The position numbers and the translations under genes were made by a program. A model generated the notes under the pieces. It saw only the letters and a program-made list of their open reading frames with translations, did not search any database and was not told the origin of the DNA. A stretch of DNA of 64,000 nucleotides from Edaphochlamys debaryana (Eukaryota; Chlorophyta; Chlorophyceae; Chlamydomonadales): the NCBI GenBank assembly GCA_016858145.1, contig JAEHOE010000006.1, positions 682,001 through 746,000 of the forward strand. The letters run 5' to 3'. This document shows, in pieces, positions 9,855-21,300 of this stretch (the stretch's first letter is position 1; each line of letters starts with the position of its first letter).

Positions 9855-12800
9855 ATGAACCGCTTGGGGCGACGCGCGGGGGGCGTGCGGCTTCTGGCCG
9901 CCCTGACGCAGCACGGGGCCGCCCTCAGTGTGGGGTCTTGCCCCAGCGTATGCCCCCTCGCCAAGACGGGGATCTCCATCCAGCGCAGTACCTCGGCCCT
10001 AACCGGCGTCGGCCATGTTAATGGAGCAAACTCCCGAGCTGCATGTCTCCGGGGGGCCTATACCGGCGCACCGAAGCCCTGTTCCTGTGCTGCGACCGCC
10101 AGGGGCGGCGAAGCGCTCAGCCGTGGTGCTGGCCGCCCCCGCAGGGCCGTGGCACAACCGCCAGCGGCCCCCGGCGCCTCTCCCGCAAGGCCAGAAGCCG
10201 GTCAGATACCTCAGCGGCCAACAGTAGTGCTGCCGCTCGGGTCGGCTCTGGCCAAGCTTGGGCCAGACCCCCACCTGCGCCTGCGTGGATGGGAGGTGCG
10301 CCTCCTGCCCGGCAGCGCACAAGCAGCCGAGGCGGCCAGCGGCAGAACTGCTCGCCGGGGCCGGGGCAGGCCAAAGGCCAAGATGGATGGTGGCTCTGGC
10401 AGCGGTAGTGAAAGTGACAGCGACAGTGGCAGTGGAGGGGCGGCCGGGAGCCTGGGGCGTGTGGAGGAGGTCTTTGCGGTCACCGTCACGGAGGCATCGA
10501 GCGGGGGGGCATCTGCCAGCAGTGGCACCGCCAGGCAGGGCGCCCAGCGCCAGGAGTGGCTGCTGCGGGTGGTGCGGCGGTCAGATGCTTACGCAGAGGC
10601 CTATGGCTTTGTGGGTGCTGAGGAGTACGTGCTCAAACTGGATTCGGCGCTGCTGCCACACGCCGATGTGGGCGCCCAGGTCCTGTACGCCGCACCGCCG
10701 CCGGGTAAGCACGTAGAGCCAAACCTCTGCAAGCTGCTGCGGGCAAGTTGCGGTGCCCTGCACGATGCATGTACGCGCTGTTGTCTGCTGTAACCGTGCG
10801 ACTCCTGACAGCGCCTGACCTGGCTCCTTGCACCCCAACGCAGAGCTGCTGGAGCAGGGCCGGCGCCACCTGCTCCTGCAGCTGCTGCGGAGCGAGCTCC
10901 GTCCCCTGCTGGAGGGCGTGGAGGGAACGGAAAGCGGGAGAGCAGGAGGCGCTGAGGCGGGACCCTCGGATAAGCCTGCTGACAACCTGAGGCGCGGGCA
11001 CCGGCGGAAGGCTGCCGGTGGTGAGGCGCTGCCCCCCGCCGCAGCTGCGCCCGCCCCGCTCCCCCCCGGCGCGACGCTGCCCTCCCGCAAGCAGCTGCTG
11101 GAGGCGGGGCGGCGGGACCTGGTGGAGCTGGTGGCGCAGGCGGGGGGCTTTGCGGAGGTACGCGAGGAGGGCCCTCAGGTTGACTGAGGGTCGAGAGTCT
11201 TGACTACCGGGAAGGCATGATGCTTACTGATCACACGCGGATCCTGTGCAGGTTGCGACACACTTGGGGCTGCGCCTGGCCCGGCGCCCGCGAGGGTTCT
11301 GGATGGGGCCGGGCAGCTGGACCCGGCTGGGCGAGGAGCTGGCAGTCTTTGTGGCGAACAGCTGGCTGGAGCTGCCCGCACCGGATGAGGAGGGCGCCTG
11401 CTACTTCTTCAACCAGGTGGGGCGGGAGAGGACGACGGAAGAGAGCTGACGGTTCAGCCCTATCAGGCTCACATGAAGCTCCTGCCGCCCCGGTGCGCCC
11501 CTGCAGGTCAGCGGCAGGACCACGTGGCGCCGCCCCGCTCCACTCAAGCGCCTCCCCGCGCCCGCCGGCGGGGCACCCGGGGCCGGCGGCGTGCGCTGGG
11601 TGGTGGCGGAGCCGGCTGCCAACCGCGTCATGCCCTCCCAGACGGCAGTGCTGCAGGGTGAGGCGGGCACAACATGTTGCCGATCGAGCAGGCGCAGTGG
11701 CTGTATTAGCGAGGGGCATGGCTGACGCCAGAAGGCCTATACGTCTGCTCCTCCTCCCCCAGCCGGCCGCTACGACCTGCACAACGCCATCGTGGCCCAC
11801 GGGGGCTACACCGCTGTGGCGCAGCACCTGGGGCGGCGGGTCACGTGGGCGCTGTCCACACGGGCGTACGGCAGCAGGGCGACGCTGAGGAGGCAGCTGG
11901 CGGCGGCAGCGGAGGAGCTGGGGCTGCCCGAGGGTGCGCAGCAGGGGGCGGGCTCGGGCCTGGGGAGGAGGGTCAAGGTCGACGAAGTCCACAATCTGAC
12001 TTGACCGTACAGCTTACTCTCCCTTACCTTGAATTGCTGCCACCATTCGTGTGCCGTCCCCAGGCGCCATGCCAACGCAACGCGAGCTGCAGGAGGCCGG
12101 GCGGGGGGCGCTGCTGGCGGCGGTGCGGCGCAGCGGCGGCTTCCAGGTGCGACCGTGGGGGACCACCAGGACAGAGGGCGTGACTGCGTTGATCCCTGGT
12201 CCTGTGGGCTCATCCTGTTTGCCTCCTTGTCCCTTCGTCGGCTCTGCACCCCGCGCCAGGCTGTGGCCGGCAGCCTGCGCCTGCGCCCCCGCGGCCGGCG
12301 CCGGCCCCGGGGCCACTGGGACGACCCCGAGCGCCTGGCCCTGGAGCTAGCGGCCTTTGCGGCAAGGTGAGGGGCAGCTTGCTGCACAACCACCTGCTTT
12401 AAGAGCCCGAAAGAGCATCGGTAAAGCCATGTCTAACTTCTTCTTTCTTGCGCCCATGGCCGTGGCGCAGCACGGGCAAGACGGCGAGCGCCCCAGCTCC
12501 CAGCTTTGAGCCGGCAACTGCACCTGGACCCGCCTTAACGCAAGCCGCGGCAGCACCAACAGCCGCGACTCCAGAGCCCACCACGCCTGCCAGCGGGCCT
12601 CAACCCGCATCAGCCCCTGCGCTGCCCAGCCGCGCCTCACTCATGGCGGCGGGGCGCATGGACCTGGTGTACGGCATGGACCGCCACCGCGGCCGCAGGC
12701 GGGAGCTGGCGGAGCTGGCGGGGCTGGCGCCGGCGGCCTCGCGGAGGGGCACCAACCGCAACGCGCTGCGGCTGGAGGACGTGCGGGGGGCGCTGGCGGT

Positions 12801-13151
12801 GTGTCGGGGTGCTGAGGCCGCTCGGATAGAAGCACCTGGGGCGGGCAGCCGACGGGACGCTCGAGACCTGCACGTGTTGATCCTTCTCAGAGACTTCGCA
12901 ATGGGTACGCACGGATGAGGTTACCCTGTAATGTCAGGCCTGTGAGCTTTGCCTGCTGCCCTCCTCCACAGGCCGGCTGCCACACCCCCAAGGCCATTCG
13001 TGAGCACCTGGAGGGCCGGGGCGTGTCCGTGTCCCGGCAGCACCTCACCACCTGGCTGGCCAGCCGGGTGGAGGAGGGGCTGCTGGCCAGGGCGGGGCAC
13101 GGGCGCTACCGGGATGCACACGAGGAGGCCGGCGAGGAGGCAGCTGGCTGA
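9855..13151 (+). CDS. 782-aa protein with four 'AGRxDL' modules and a WW-like motif
   Basis: Nine exons join in phase: 9855-10704, 10844-11157, 11252-11416, 11507-11657, 11763-11933, 12064-12146, 12260-12366, 12471-12798, 12972-13151. After a low-complexity N-terminus (Ser/Gly/Asp tract near residue 185) come four related modules of the form LPSRKQLLEAGRRDLVELV, MPSQTAVLQAGRYDLHNAI, MPTQRELQEAGRGALLAAV and LPSRASLMAAGRMDLVYGM. Modules 1-3 continue with GG..VA..LGL and a W-containing segment (RGHWDD in the third). Such modules occur, from memory, in plastid proteins of plants and algae, some near starch metabolism; I cannot assign a function. Between modules 1 and 2, ACYFFNQVSGRTTWRRP resembles the second half of a WW domain. 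The C-terminal 60 residues look like a winged helix (HTPKAIREHLEGRGVSVSRQ). The end of exon 8 is the least certain splice. Confidence 0.75.
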
Positions 13152-13455
13152 GGGCAGCATGGCGGCAAAGGCCGGGCAATGGGGATGCCGATCAGGGCCG
13201 GGGACTGGCAGAGGAGAGCGAACCGGGCCCTCAAGCGCGTGCGGCCCTTGTGGGTGGCGCCCAGCTCGCCTACCCCTGGGACCTCGGCCTGATTGGTGCA
13301 ATGGGGAGCTTGCCAGGTAGCAGGGAGGGGACGTCAGGGGTCGCATGTTGGCTGGACAGGCGGTCAGGGGCAAGCCGGGACCCGTGAGCGGCAGGCGGCA
13401 GGGGCCGGCTGGTGCGTGATGGTGGTGCAGGGTGCACCGTGCACGGGCTGTGCCT

Positions 13456-13460
13456 TGTAA
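13456..13460 (+). terminator. Candidate TGTAA poly(A) signal for the 782-aa gene
   Basis: TGTAA, 305 nt past the stop at 13151. It is the mirror image of the TGTAA used by the divergent gene on the other side of the core, so both genes appear to end in the same duplicated 3' sequence. Confidence 0.5.
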
Positions 13461-13963
13461 ATGTTGGTTGGCTCGTGTCGTACCCGCTTGAGTGGCAGGC
13501 GCCTGGGAGGTGATGCAGGCCGGTCTACAGCCTCTAGGCTCGCAAGGCGTGGACGTGGCGTGGCTCGGAGCCGTGCTCCCCCGCCCTTTCGCCTAGCCCA
13601 GGTCGGCCCTCCCCACCGGCTTGTGCAGCCCAGGCGCTACCCCCTGCAAAAGCAGTGCTGGCGAGCATAGCCCGGTACGCCCATGTTATGCCCTGGCATC
13701 TGGGGCAACCTGAAGCACTGATGGAGGCGGCCGAGGCCAGAGGTGGCGCAATGCGTTGCGGGGCGAGGCGGGTTGAGGTGTTGGGTTGAGGGACGGACCG
13801 CACCGTGGACATGGGTCATCCATGGGCGGGCCCCACTTGCGCCCCCGAGGCCGCCCCGCCCATGCTGGCACAGCAGCAGCAGGGACCTCAAGTGGTGTAT
13901 GCACAGGCGCGAGCGCGCGGCAAAAAGCGGTCGGGATGGGGCTGAACGGGGCCGCAATAAGAT

Positions 13964-14035
13964 AGGGCCCTTCGAGGTTCGAACTCGAGACCTGCTGATC
14001 TGCAGTCAGCTGCTCTACCACTGAGCTAAAGACCC
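13964..14035 (-). tRNA. tRNA-Cys(GCA), second copy
   Basis: Reverse-complement copy of the gene at 6888-6959 with the same cloverleaf, anticodon GCA and discriminator. No difference in the 72 nt was seen. It lies 6 bp from the tRNA-Ala copy. Confidence 0.95.
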
Positions 14036-14041
14036 TGAGAA

Positions 14042-14125
14042 TGGAGCATACCGGGATCGATCCGGTGACCTCACGCATCTTCTCGCAGCTGCGAAGCGCG
14101 CGCTCTACCACTGAGCTAATACCCC
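14042..14125 (-). tRNA. tRNA-Ala(CGC) with 12-nt intron, second copy
   Basis: Reverse-complement copy of 6798-6881. It has the same 12-nt intron after position 37, anticodon CGC and A-initial T loop, so the unusual T loop is not a random defect of one copy. Confidence 0.92.
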
Positions 14126-14585
14126 GGATGCCATTTCTGCATTCTCAATGTATTACATACCGTTGACTTCCGGCCAACACCCTGCTCCAGCGCGCGTCCG
14201 ACGAGGCCAGCCATTCCCCTCGGGCCCGCAGAGGGGGGGGGGCGGCCAGGGCCTGCGTGTCAGCGCCCGACGCCAGGCCCCAGCCGGCCAGCGGGCGGGC
14301 CGCAGGAGCAAGGCACGCACGCGCCTGGAGCGCAGGGGGGCCTGCGGGCGCCATCTGCAGGAGGAGGGGGCGGGGCGGAGAGGGGTGTCTGCGTGTGTGC
14401 GGGAGGGGGCGGCCGTGGCAGCGCTGGGGGGGCAAAGGGCCTTCAAAGCCGGCCAAGGTGCCGCGGGGCGGCGGCAGTGGCGCGCCCCTCATGTGTGCTG
14501 GGGAGGGCTGCGGAGCACTGTGGAGGGCAAGGGCGCACGCGGGGGCTGTGGCAGTGCGCAAGGTGTGCTGCTGCCCTCCAGCCCC

Positions 14586-15235
14586 GTTGGGCGGGCGGGG
14601 GGAGGGACGCTTCCCAGGGGTTCGCTGGGGCTTCGGGCGCGCAGCGGTGTCCCGGGTGGGTGGGGTCGCTGGCACTCAGCCAACCCTCCCGGGGCCTTCC
14701 TCGTCCTGCTTGCCCTCGCCATGGTCCGCTTACCACGCTTGTCGCCGTACTGGCTGCTCGGCCGCCGGGGGCTTCTTGCTTCGCCCCGCCCCTATCCCCC
14801 ATACATAGGTCTCCAGCGCTCCTCCGGCGGCTCTGGGGTGTGCTCGTGGCTCCGCTGCTTGCCTCGCCGCGCTGGCATGCGCCTTCGAAGAAGTTCCTGA
14901 CGCCTCTTTCGCCTTCCTTCGGCGGTTCTTCCGTCACCTACAGGTCTGTATGATGATGCTGGGCGGGTCCGGGCCTATAGTGAGCCGCCGGAGACGCTGC
15001 GCACTGTACCCGCACGCTCAGGTAAATTTGCTCCAGGTAACTCAGGTGTGGGGGGCTTCGGACGGATTGGGATGGCTTCGGAAGGCTTCCATATGCCGCC
15101 TGGCTTTGATGAAACGTCGCTCCTCGGCTCGCAAGAGCAGGGTTGCGGGTAGTTTCTCGCCAGTGCATTCGTCGCACTTTGCTGGCCTTGCTTTTCGCGC
15201 ACCCTCGTCGCCCGTTTCTCCTTCCCCCCAGCCCC
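14586..15235. mobile_element. 650-bp insertion in the right arm with possible 8-bp target duplication
   Basis: The right arm departs from the left just after CCAGCCCC (14578-14585) and rejoins it at a second CCAGCCCC (15228-15235). The left arm has this sequence once. That is the footprint of an insertion with an 8-bp target-site duplication, a size typical of hAT-like elements. No coding region and no clear terminal inverted repeats are visible. The site is C-rich, so a deletion from the left arm by slippage or recombination between short repeats is a real alternative. Confidence 0.45.
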
Positions 15236-15382
15236 CCAGCGGCCAGCTTCAACCCCCCTCTCGGCCCCCTGCCCTCCTTCAGTTGCCACAAAGCGACCCC
15301 TTCATCCACAGGGGGTGTCTCCGCTTCAGAGAGGGCCCGCTTGCACTAAGGGATGTGTGTCTGAGCTGTGGCCCCAGTCAAT

Positions 15383-15941
15383 GCAGGTGAAGTCGGCCAA
15401 CCACTGCAGCACGAGAGCAACCCGCACAGCAGGTCAGCAGCGACTAGGCCCTGGCCAGGACACCGCTCTACGCAGCAGGCAGCACCCTCCACGGCCTCCA
15501 GCCCACCACTCACTCACTCAATCACTCCCACCAGCCCAGCCCCTCTTACTGGTGCAACAGGTAAACGATCGCAGCCCCATTTGTGCAAGTGCAAATTGTC
15601 GTAGCCCCAAATGAGAATGCACCTTCCCTCCGCCCGCGAACGTGGCCCTTCCGTCCTAATGCATACAAAGGCTATCGCGTGTTACTCTCTCGCTCTCTCT
15701 CCCAAAGGCCGCCTGACGCCCCTGGGCTCAGGGGCTTGACAATGCCTCGCTCACGTACCCAACGGGTCAGGTCACCCAACTGCTCTCACCCTCATGCATC
15801 TCACCCTTGCCAGACTCAGCTTCGTGCATTTCGCCCTTGCCAAGGCACCGCTCTGTGTTTGGCTCTGAACCCTGAAGTCTGGACTGTCTCGGATGATTTC
15901 CTCCGAATCCTGCGACCGCCACAACACTGCTCAAGTTAGGC
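15383..15941. other. Short intergenic stretch with CACT/CATCT-type simple repeats
   Basis: It contains CACTCACTCACTCAATCACT near 15505-15530 and repeated TCACCC/TTGCC phrases near 15785-15840. No gene is seen. Confidence 0.4.
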
Positions 15942-18053
15942 TCACTTGGGCGGTGCACTGGCCCCGGCCCGTGCTTCCCGAATTTCTTGCCGGCTGAACT
16001 GCGCTTCCCTCATGGCCGCCTCAATCTCGGCTTTGGACAGCACCTGCGGCGCATTGGGCACATACACCAACAGCGGCATGCGACCAAGGTGAGCTCGGAG
16101 AGGGAGGGCTGTGCCCACAACGAGCTGTGAGGATGCGAATGCGGGGCTACCGCACACGCCCGTGGTCCCACCGCCAGCAGGTGTGGTTGGGAGCACGCCA
16201 CCACGGTGACGCCGCGCCATGGATCTGATGCCAGCGCCACCAGTCACGCAGGGCCGACGCATCCGTCTCACCTGGCCCCGCTCCTTGAGCGCCGCCTGGT
16301 TGACCCGCACCCAGCGCGCGTCCATGACGTGGGACGACGTGCGCACCGCCGCCGCCGCGGCAGCCACCGCCGAGGCGCTCTCCTCGCCGCCGCCGGCGCT
16401 GCTGGCGCCGTCCGAGCCGTGGCCCCCGCCCCCTGGGCCGCCCATGCCGGCGGCGCTGCCGTCCACCCCCAGCACGTGGAAGCAGCCGAACCAGCCCTGG
16501 GGTGGGGGGAGGAGGAGTCAGGGCGGGGGCGGGCAGGTGCGGGTGCAGGCCTGTAGGGCAGCGGCGACGCGAATATGATAGCGGCAGACGGATGTGTGCA
16601 GCGAGCCCTGCTCCCCCCCCGCCCGCACCTGGCCCCAGCCCAGCATCACGCAGTAGACACTGAACGCCACCTTGGCCAGGAACTGGTAGGCGCCCTGCAG
16701 GGTTTCAAGATTTCGGGAAGGGAGCCTAAGGTGAGGAACACAAGGTGGCCGGCATGCGTGGCTCGAAGGCTTAGATGAGCCACAAAGCAGCGAACCTGCA
16801 GCCCGCGGCGCCCCTCCGCCCCCCACGCGCCTGCCAGACCACGAAGCAGAAGCCCACCAGCACGCCCACGTAGATGACCGTCCCCAGCGCCGCCATGGCC
16901 AGGCGCGTGAGCAGGAACAGGCCGCACTGCAGCAGCAGCAGCCCCAGCCGCAGCAGCTGCTGGGTCTGCGGGCGTGGTCACGAGAATGGAGGACGGGGCC
17001 GGCGTGCCAGGAAGGCACACAGTCAGCAGCAGGAGCAAAGGTGTCGGTATAACGGGACTCGGGACTCGGGGCTCAGGTAGTGCGGAAGTGCCAGCTAGCA
17101 ACTCCAGCTGGCGCGCGGGCCTGGAGCCGCCCGGCCGCTCACCCCCTCGGCGGCCACCCGCCTCCCCCTGCGCGGGTGGCGCTGCGTCCACTCGTCCACC
17201 GCGTCCTCCTCGGTGGCGTCAAGCAGCTCGTCCGCCCGCGAGTGCACCTCCACGGGGGCCACGTGGGGAGGGGGGGCGCGGGCGGAGGGGGGGCGGTGTC
17301 AGCAGCACTCGGAGGGGTGGAGGTCCGCAGCTCCGCCCGAGGCGACCTGGACGGGGCAGGCTCTGTCACCTGGGGCCTGACTGGTCTCTTCTACGGAGGA
17401 GGCAGGACGCACGGTGCGGCTGGAGGAATGGAGGCAGGGGTCGAAGAACATCAACGAAGCGAAGCGCTTGGTTGTGGTGTGGCGTAGGGCGTTTTCCGCA
17501 GACTACGCAGGCGAGGAGACGACCTGTGGGAGGGCTCGTTGTCGGAGGCAGGGGCAACGCGCTTGCCTTGGCGCCTCCGCCGCCGCTGCCGGGACCCGGG
17601 TCGGCTCCGTCTGAGTCCTTGGCGCCCGCCAGCTCCTTGGCCGCCCAGCGTGGCGTGGACAGGGCGAGGAGGCGCTTGGGCAGCCAGATCGCGCTGCCCT
17701 TGAGCGCAAACACCAGGATGCAGTACGGCGCCATGGCCAGGCCCAGGGCCCACGTGGCTGCGTGCATGCAGGGGCACGTGCGCATGCGAGGGAAGAACTA
17801 CGTTAGATGCAGGGTGCAGGGAAAGAGAGTGGGCGGGGTGCAGCCCTAGAGGTTGCCCCAGCGTTCGCAGGGACGAGTAAGGGATCATGCGACACAGGCA
17901 TGGAAGCAAGCAGCCACCCGACATGTAGCAGGTGGGCCGCCGTTTCGCACGCGATTCGCACGCACCGGCCATGAGGAGTGGGTAGTAGGCAGGGTAGGGT
18001 AGTGCAGGGTAGGGTAGGGTAGGGTAGCAGGAAGATGTTGTACGGCAGCTCAT
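15942..18053 (-). CDS. Multispanning membrane protein, family not recognised
   Basis: A minus-strand exon chain closes in phase: 18053-17966 (least certain), 17757-17567, 17247-17143, 16965-16831, 16694-16629, 16496-16272, 16124-15942, about 330 aa. Hydrophobic segments are TWALGLAMAPYCILVFAL, LLLLQCGLFLLTRLAMAA followed by GTVIYVGVLVGFCFVV, and FLAKVAFSVYCVMLGWG. Between the first and second segments is a Gly/Asp-rich linker and an acidic helix (DELLDATEEDAVDEW). The C-terminus is soluble, ending AEIEAAMREAQFSRQE then a basic tail. Two introns use GC donors (CAG|GCGCGT after 16831; AAG|GCAAGC after 17567). The 5' exon overlaps a CCCTA-rich tract and has a stray paralogue at 4.8-4.96 kb. A different reading of that exon (GTNELPYNIFLLPY) would need another splice site, so the N-terminus is doubtful. 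Confidence 0.5.
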
Positions 18054-18313
18054 TGGTGCCGGTGGGCAGCAGCCTGGTCTCGGCGGACTTGTCTGCGCGG
18101 CGGTGAGCCATGCATACATGGGCGGCGCGCGGGGGTGCGTGCAGGCACGAGCCCCTTCGATCCTCTGCAATCAGCCCTCTGGCTTGCTCACTCTTAGCGC
18201 CGCATGCATGCATGCTTGATCGGTTTCCTGTCCGGCGAAGTATTGTTGGATCACCCAGCTCCGGGTTGCCGTCCAGCGGCAGGTTCGCGCCCGCGCTCCG
18301 TCTCTCTCGTCCG

Positions 18314-18318
18314 TTACA
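18314..18318 (-). terminator. TGTAA poly(A) signal of the glycosyltransferase-like gene
   Basis: TGTAA on the minus strand, 47 nt past the stop at 18365, in AT-richer context than the coding region. Confidence 0.5.
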
Positions 18319-18364
18319 ACGGGGACCTCGCCGCCTCCTCACCAGAGCCAGAACCGCCTCGCCT

Positions 18365-21300
18365 TCACCCCTCGCCCCGGTGTTGCCCAGCCTCCTCCTC
18401 GCCCTCACCCTCGCCGGCCTCGCAGCCGCCGGCCCCAAACGGGCACTCCCACTCGCGCCCCGGCCAGCGCAGCCTCGTCAGCCGCTGCAGGTTGAGCCGC
18501 CTCGCGTGCTCCGCCACGTGCACGTGCAGCTCACTGCCCAGGAACCACGCATCCCATGCGCCGGCCCGCCCTCCACCGGAGCTACCGCCCTCAGCCCCAG
18601 CCCGCCCAGGCCCCGCTTCAGATGCTACGGCCTCGCCTCTACCTCCACCCGCCCCTGCACTCGCAGCCCCGGCACCCGCCCCTGCGTCCGTGCCGCCCTC
18701 CAGGTCGGCCCAGTGCGCCGAGCGGCCGTACCGCATCTGCAGCAGCCGAGCGCACCCCGCCTGCTGCCGCCGCAGCCACCGGGGCGGCGCCCGCTCGCAC
18801 CAAGGCGCATCCGCAGCTGCAGCTCCTCGCCCCGCCCCTCCTGCTAGGCGCTCCGCCGGCCCATCAGCGGCCCCCGGGACCGCGCTGGCACCTACGGACT
18901 GCGCAGTAACCTCCACAGCGTCTGCCCGCAGCGCGCGCCCCGCCGCCTTGGTCGCTGCGGCGCCGCTGGAGTTTGCCCGCTGCGCCGCCCGCGCCGCAAG
19001 CGCAGTCCCCAGGGCCTCCACCGTACGAGCAACCTCGGCTTCAGACACGCCCGCCGCCGCCGCCGCCGCCGCGCCTGGCCCGACGGCTACCGCCGTCATC
19101 ACTGGCTTGGCGGCGGCATCGGCAGGGGTCAGGGAAGCGGACGAGCTGGTCTCCACCCGGGCCCCGGGCCCTGGGGTTGCTGTCGCTGCGGGCTGCGCCC
19201 CGTTGCGGAGGTCCCCGGGCCGCAGGAAGGGCCATGGGCCCTCGAAGCCCGGCGCCCCGCCCGCGGCCGCCGCTGCCGGTGTGACGGGCATGTGAGCCAC
19301 CTGGGGATAGAGGATGGGAGCGGACATTGGAGGGGGCGAGAGGGGGAGGGCCGGTCGGGCACTTGCACCGGGCCTTTGCCACCCCGCTTGTCGTGCCTCC
19401 TTGGGCGCTTTCTTGTCCATCCATGTAGCGGTCGGGAAGGCATCCGCGCCCATGCTATCACCGGGGCCAGGCTCTCGCCTACCGCAGCCCGGGCACCATA
19501 TGCCTTTCGCGGTCTCCCCCCGGCGCCCCTGCCCCTGCCCCTCCACAGGCTGCGTGCGGCCCCCAGCCTCCCCACCTGCCACCCCGCCAGCCACAGGCGC
19601 GTGCTGAGGTCCAGCTCGCCGCACGCACCGCACGCCGCGCCGCCGCCCAGACCCGCATCCACGCCGCCCAGCTGCCGCCACGCCGACCGCCGCACCGCCA
19701 GCGGGCCGGCGACAGCGGCGGCGGCGGCAGGGTCGATGCCGGTCGCGGAGCCGTTGGCGGAGGCGGCCGGGCTCGGCCGGTCGTTGGCTCTTAGTACGGC
19801 GCTAACAAACTGCATGGGGAGGTCGTTGGCGGCGTCCCTGCAGGCACAAGGTGGACGCGTTGGTGGTGGGCACTGGCAGCCCGGCACCCCATGTCGTCCC
19901 CATATCGTAACCCAAAGGCCCATGACTTGAGCCCCACCCCATCCCAAGCCACCCCCCACACACAAGTGCACACATTTGTCCCAAAGCGTCCGGGCCAGGA
20001 GAGCAGCCCCTAGCACACGCAGGTCGCGACTTAGAAGGCCCCAAGCCCCTGACGACAGGGCTACTACACAATGCATAGAACAACCTGCACCCGCCCCACC
20101 AGAAGGCCAGGCCCCTGTTGGCGGCCGCGGGGTGCCAGTCCGCCACGAAGCCGCCCCCGCCCAGCGCCCCCAGGCGGGGCCAGGCGGCGAAGGCGCGGGC
20201 GGCGGTGTGTAGCCAGGCGCACAGCTGGGGCGGCGGCGGAGCGTCGTCCTGCGCAGGGGGGGCGAAGGAGCCGTGCCTGGCGGTCAGGTAAGGGTGCCCC
20301 GGGCTGCTCCGTTTCCTGCACATGCCCCGTGCTCGCCTGCACTTGCCCCTTCCTCGCTCTGTTCGCCTGAATGTTCTCTCGACCCGCACCCAAACTGTGC
20401 ACCCTCTCAAGCCCTGGTCCTTGAGCGCATCCCTCCACCAGGGAGGCCTTGGGGCATCACCGGTTCCTCCCTCCCGCCCCCCGCCCCTGCCCCCCCTCCC
20501 GCCCCCGCCCACCCGCAGCACCAGCAGCACCTCCCCCTGCGCCACCGCAGCCAGCCTGTTCAGCCCCAGCAGCAGCTCCGCAGCGGTGGCGGAGGCGAAG
20601 GCGCTGCTGGCGGCGCCGCTAGGCGGTCCAGCCGCCGACGCCTCGGCCTCCGTTGCCCGCGCCTCCGCCGCATCAGCAGGTGCTGAGGCCGCCGCCGCCG
20701 CTATCTCTGCGGCGGTCTCGGCGGCGGCGGCGGCGGCGTCTGGTACGGCAGTGGCGGCGGGGCGGAAGATGGGCACCACTCGGCCGCCGCTGTCGGCCGC
20801 GATGGAGGCCCAGTTCGCAGCCTCCGACACCTCGTCGTACCCAACGAACAGCTCAACCGCCAACGGCGGGAACGGCCCCGAGCCCCGCCACCCAGCGGCT
20901 GTTGTGCCGTTGTCGCCACCCGTAGCCCCGACCGCCGCGCCGCTGGCGGCGGCCGCCGCCGCCACCGCATCCTCCTGCAGGACCTCTCCGGCAGCGCACG
21001 CGAGGAGCGGGTTAACCACCTCCTGCAGCACGGCGGGCAGCCGCCGGCCGCTGTACGACAGTACGGCAGACACGACCGGCTGTACGGGCGGGTACGACAC
21101 GTAGTTGCGTGGGTCCAGCCGTGCCAGCACGCACGGGCCGAGCAGCAGGTCGTACAGCTCCAGGTCAGACGGGTCCGCCACTAGATCGCTGGCGTTGGCG
21201 GGGGCGGAAGCTAGGCGCGGGGCATCGGCAGTGGCGGCCGCCCTCAGCAGGACCTGCACACAGGGAGGCCGGCACGGGTCACAGGGCGGCGGTCAAGGTC

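Larger units (their letters stand above)
13194..15382 (-). repeat. Right arm of the large inverted repeat
   Basis: Reverse-complement copy of 6181-7728, lengthened to 2189 bp by an extra block at about 14586-15235. Its inner edge lies 42 bp past the stop of the 782-aa gene. It carries tRNA-Cys(GCA) and tRNA-Ala(CGC), which look intact. Confidence 0.93.
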
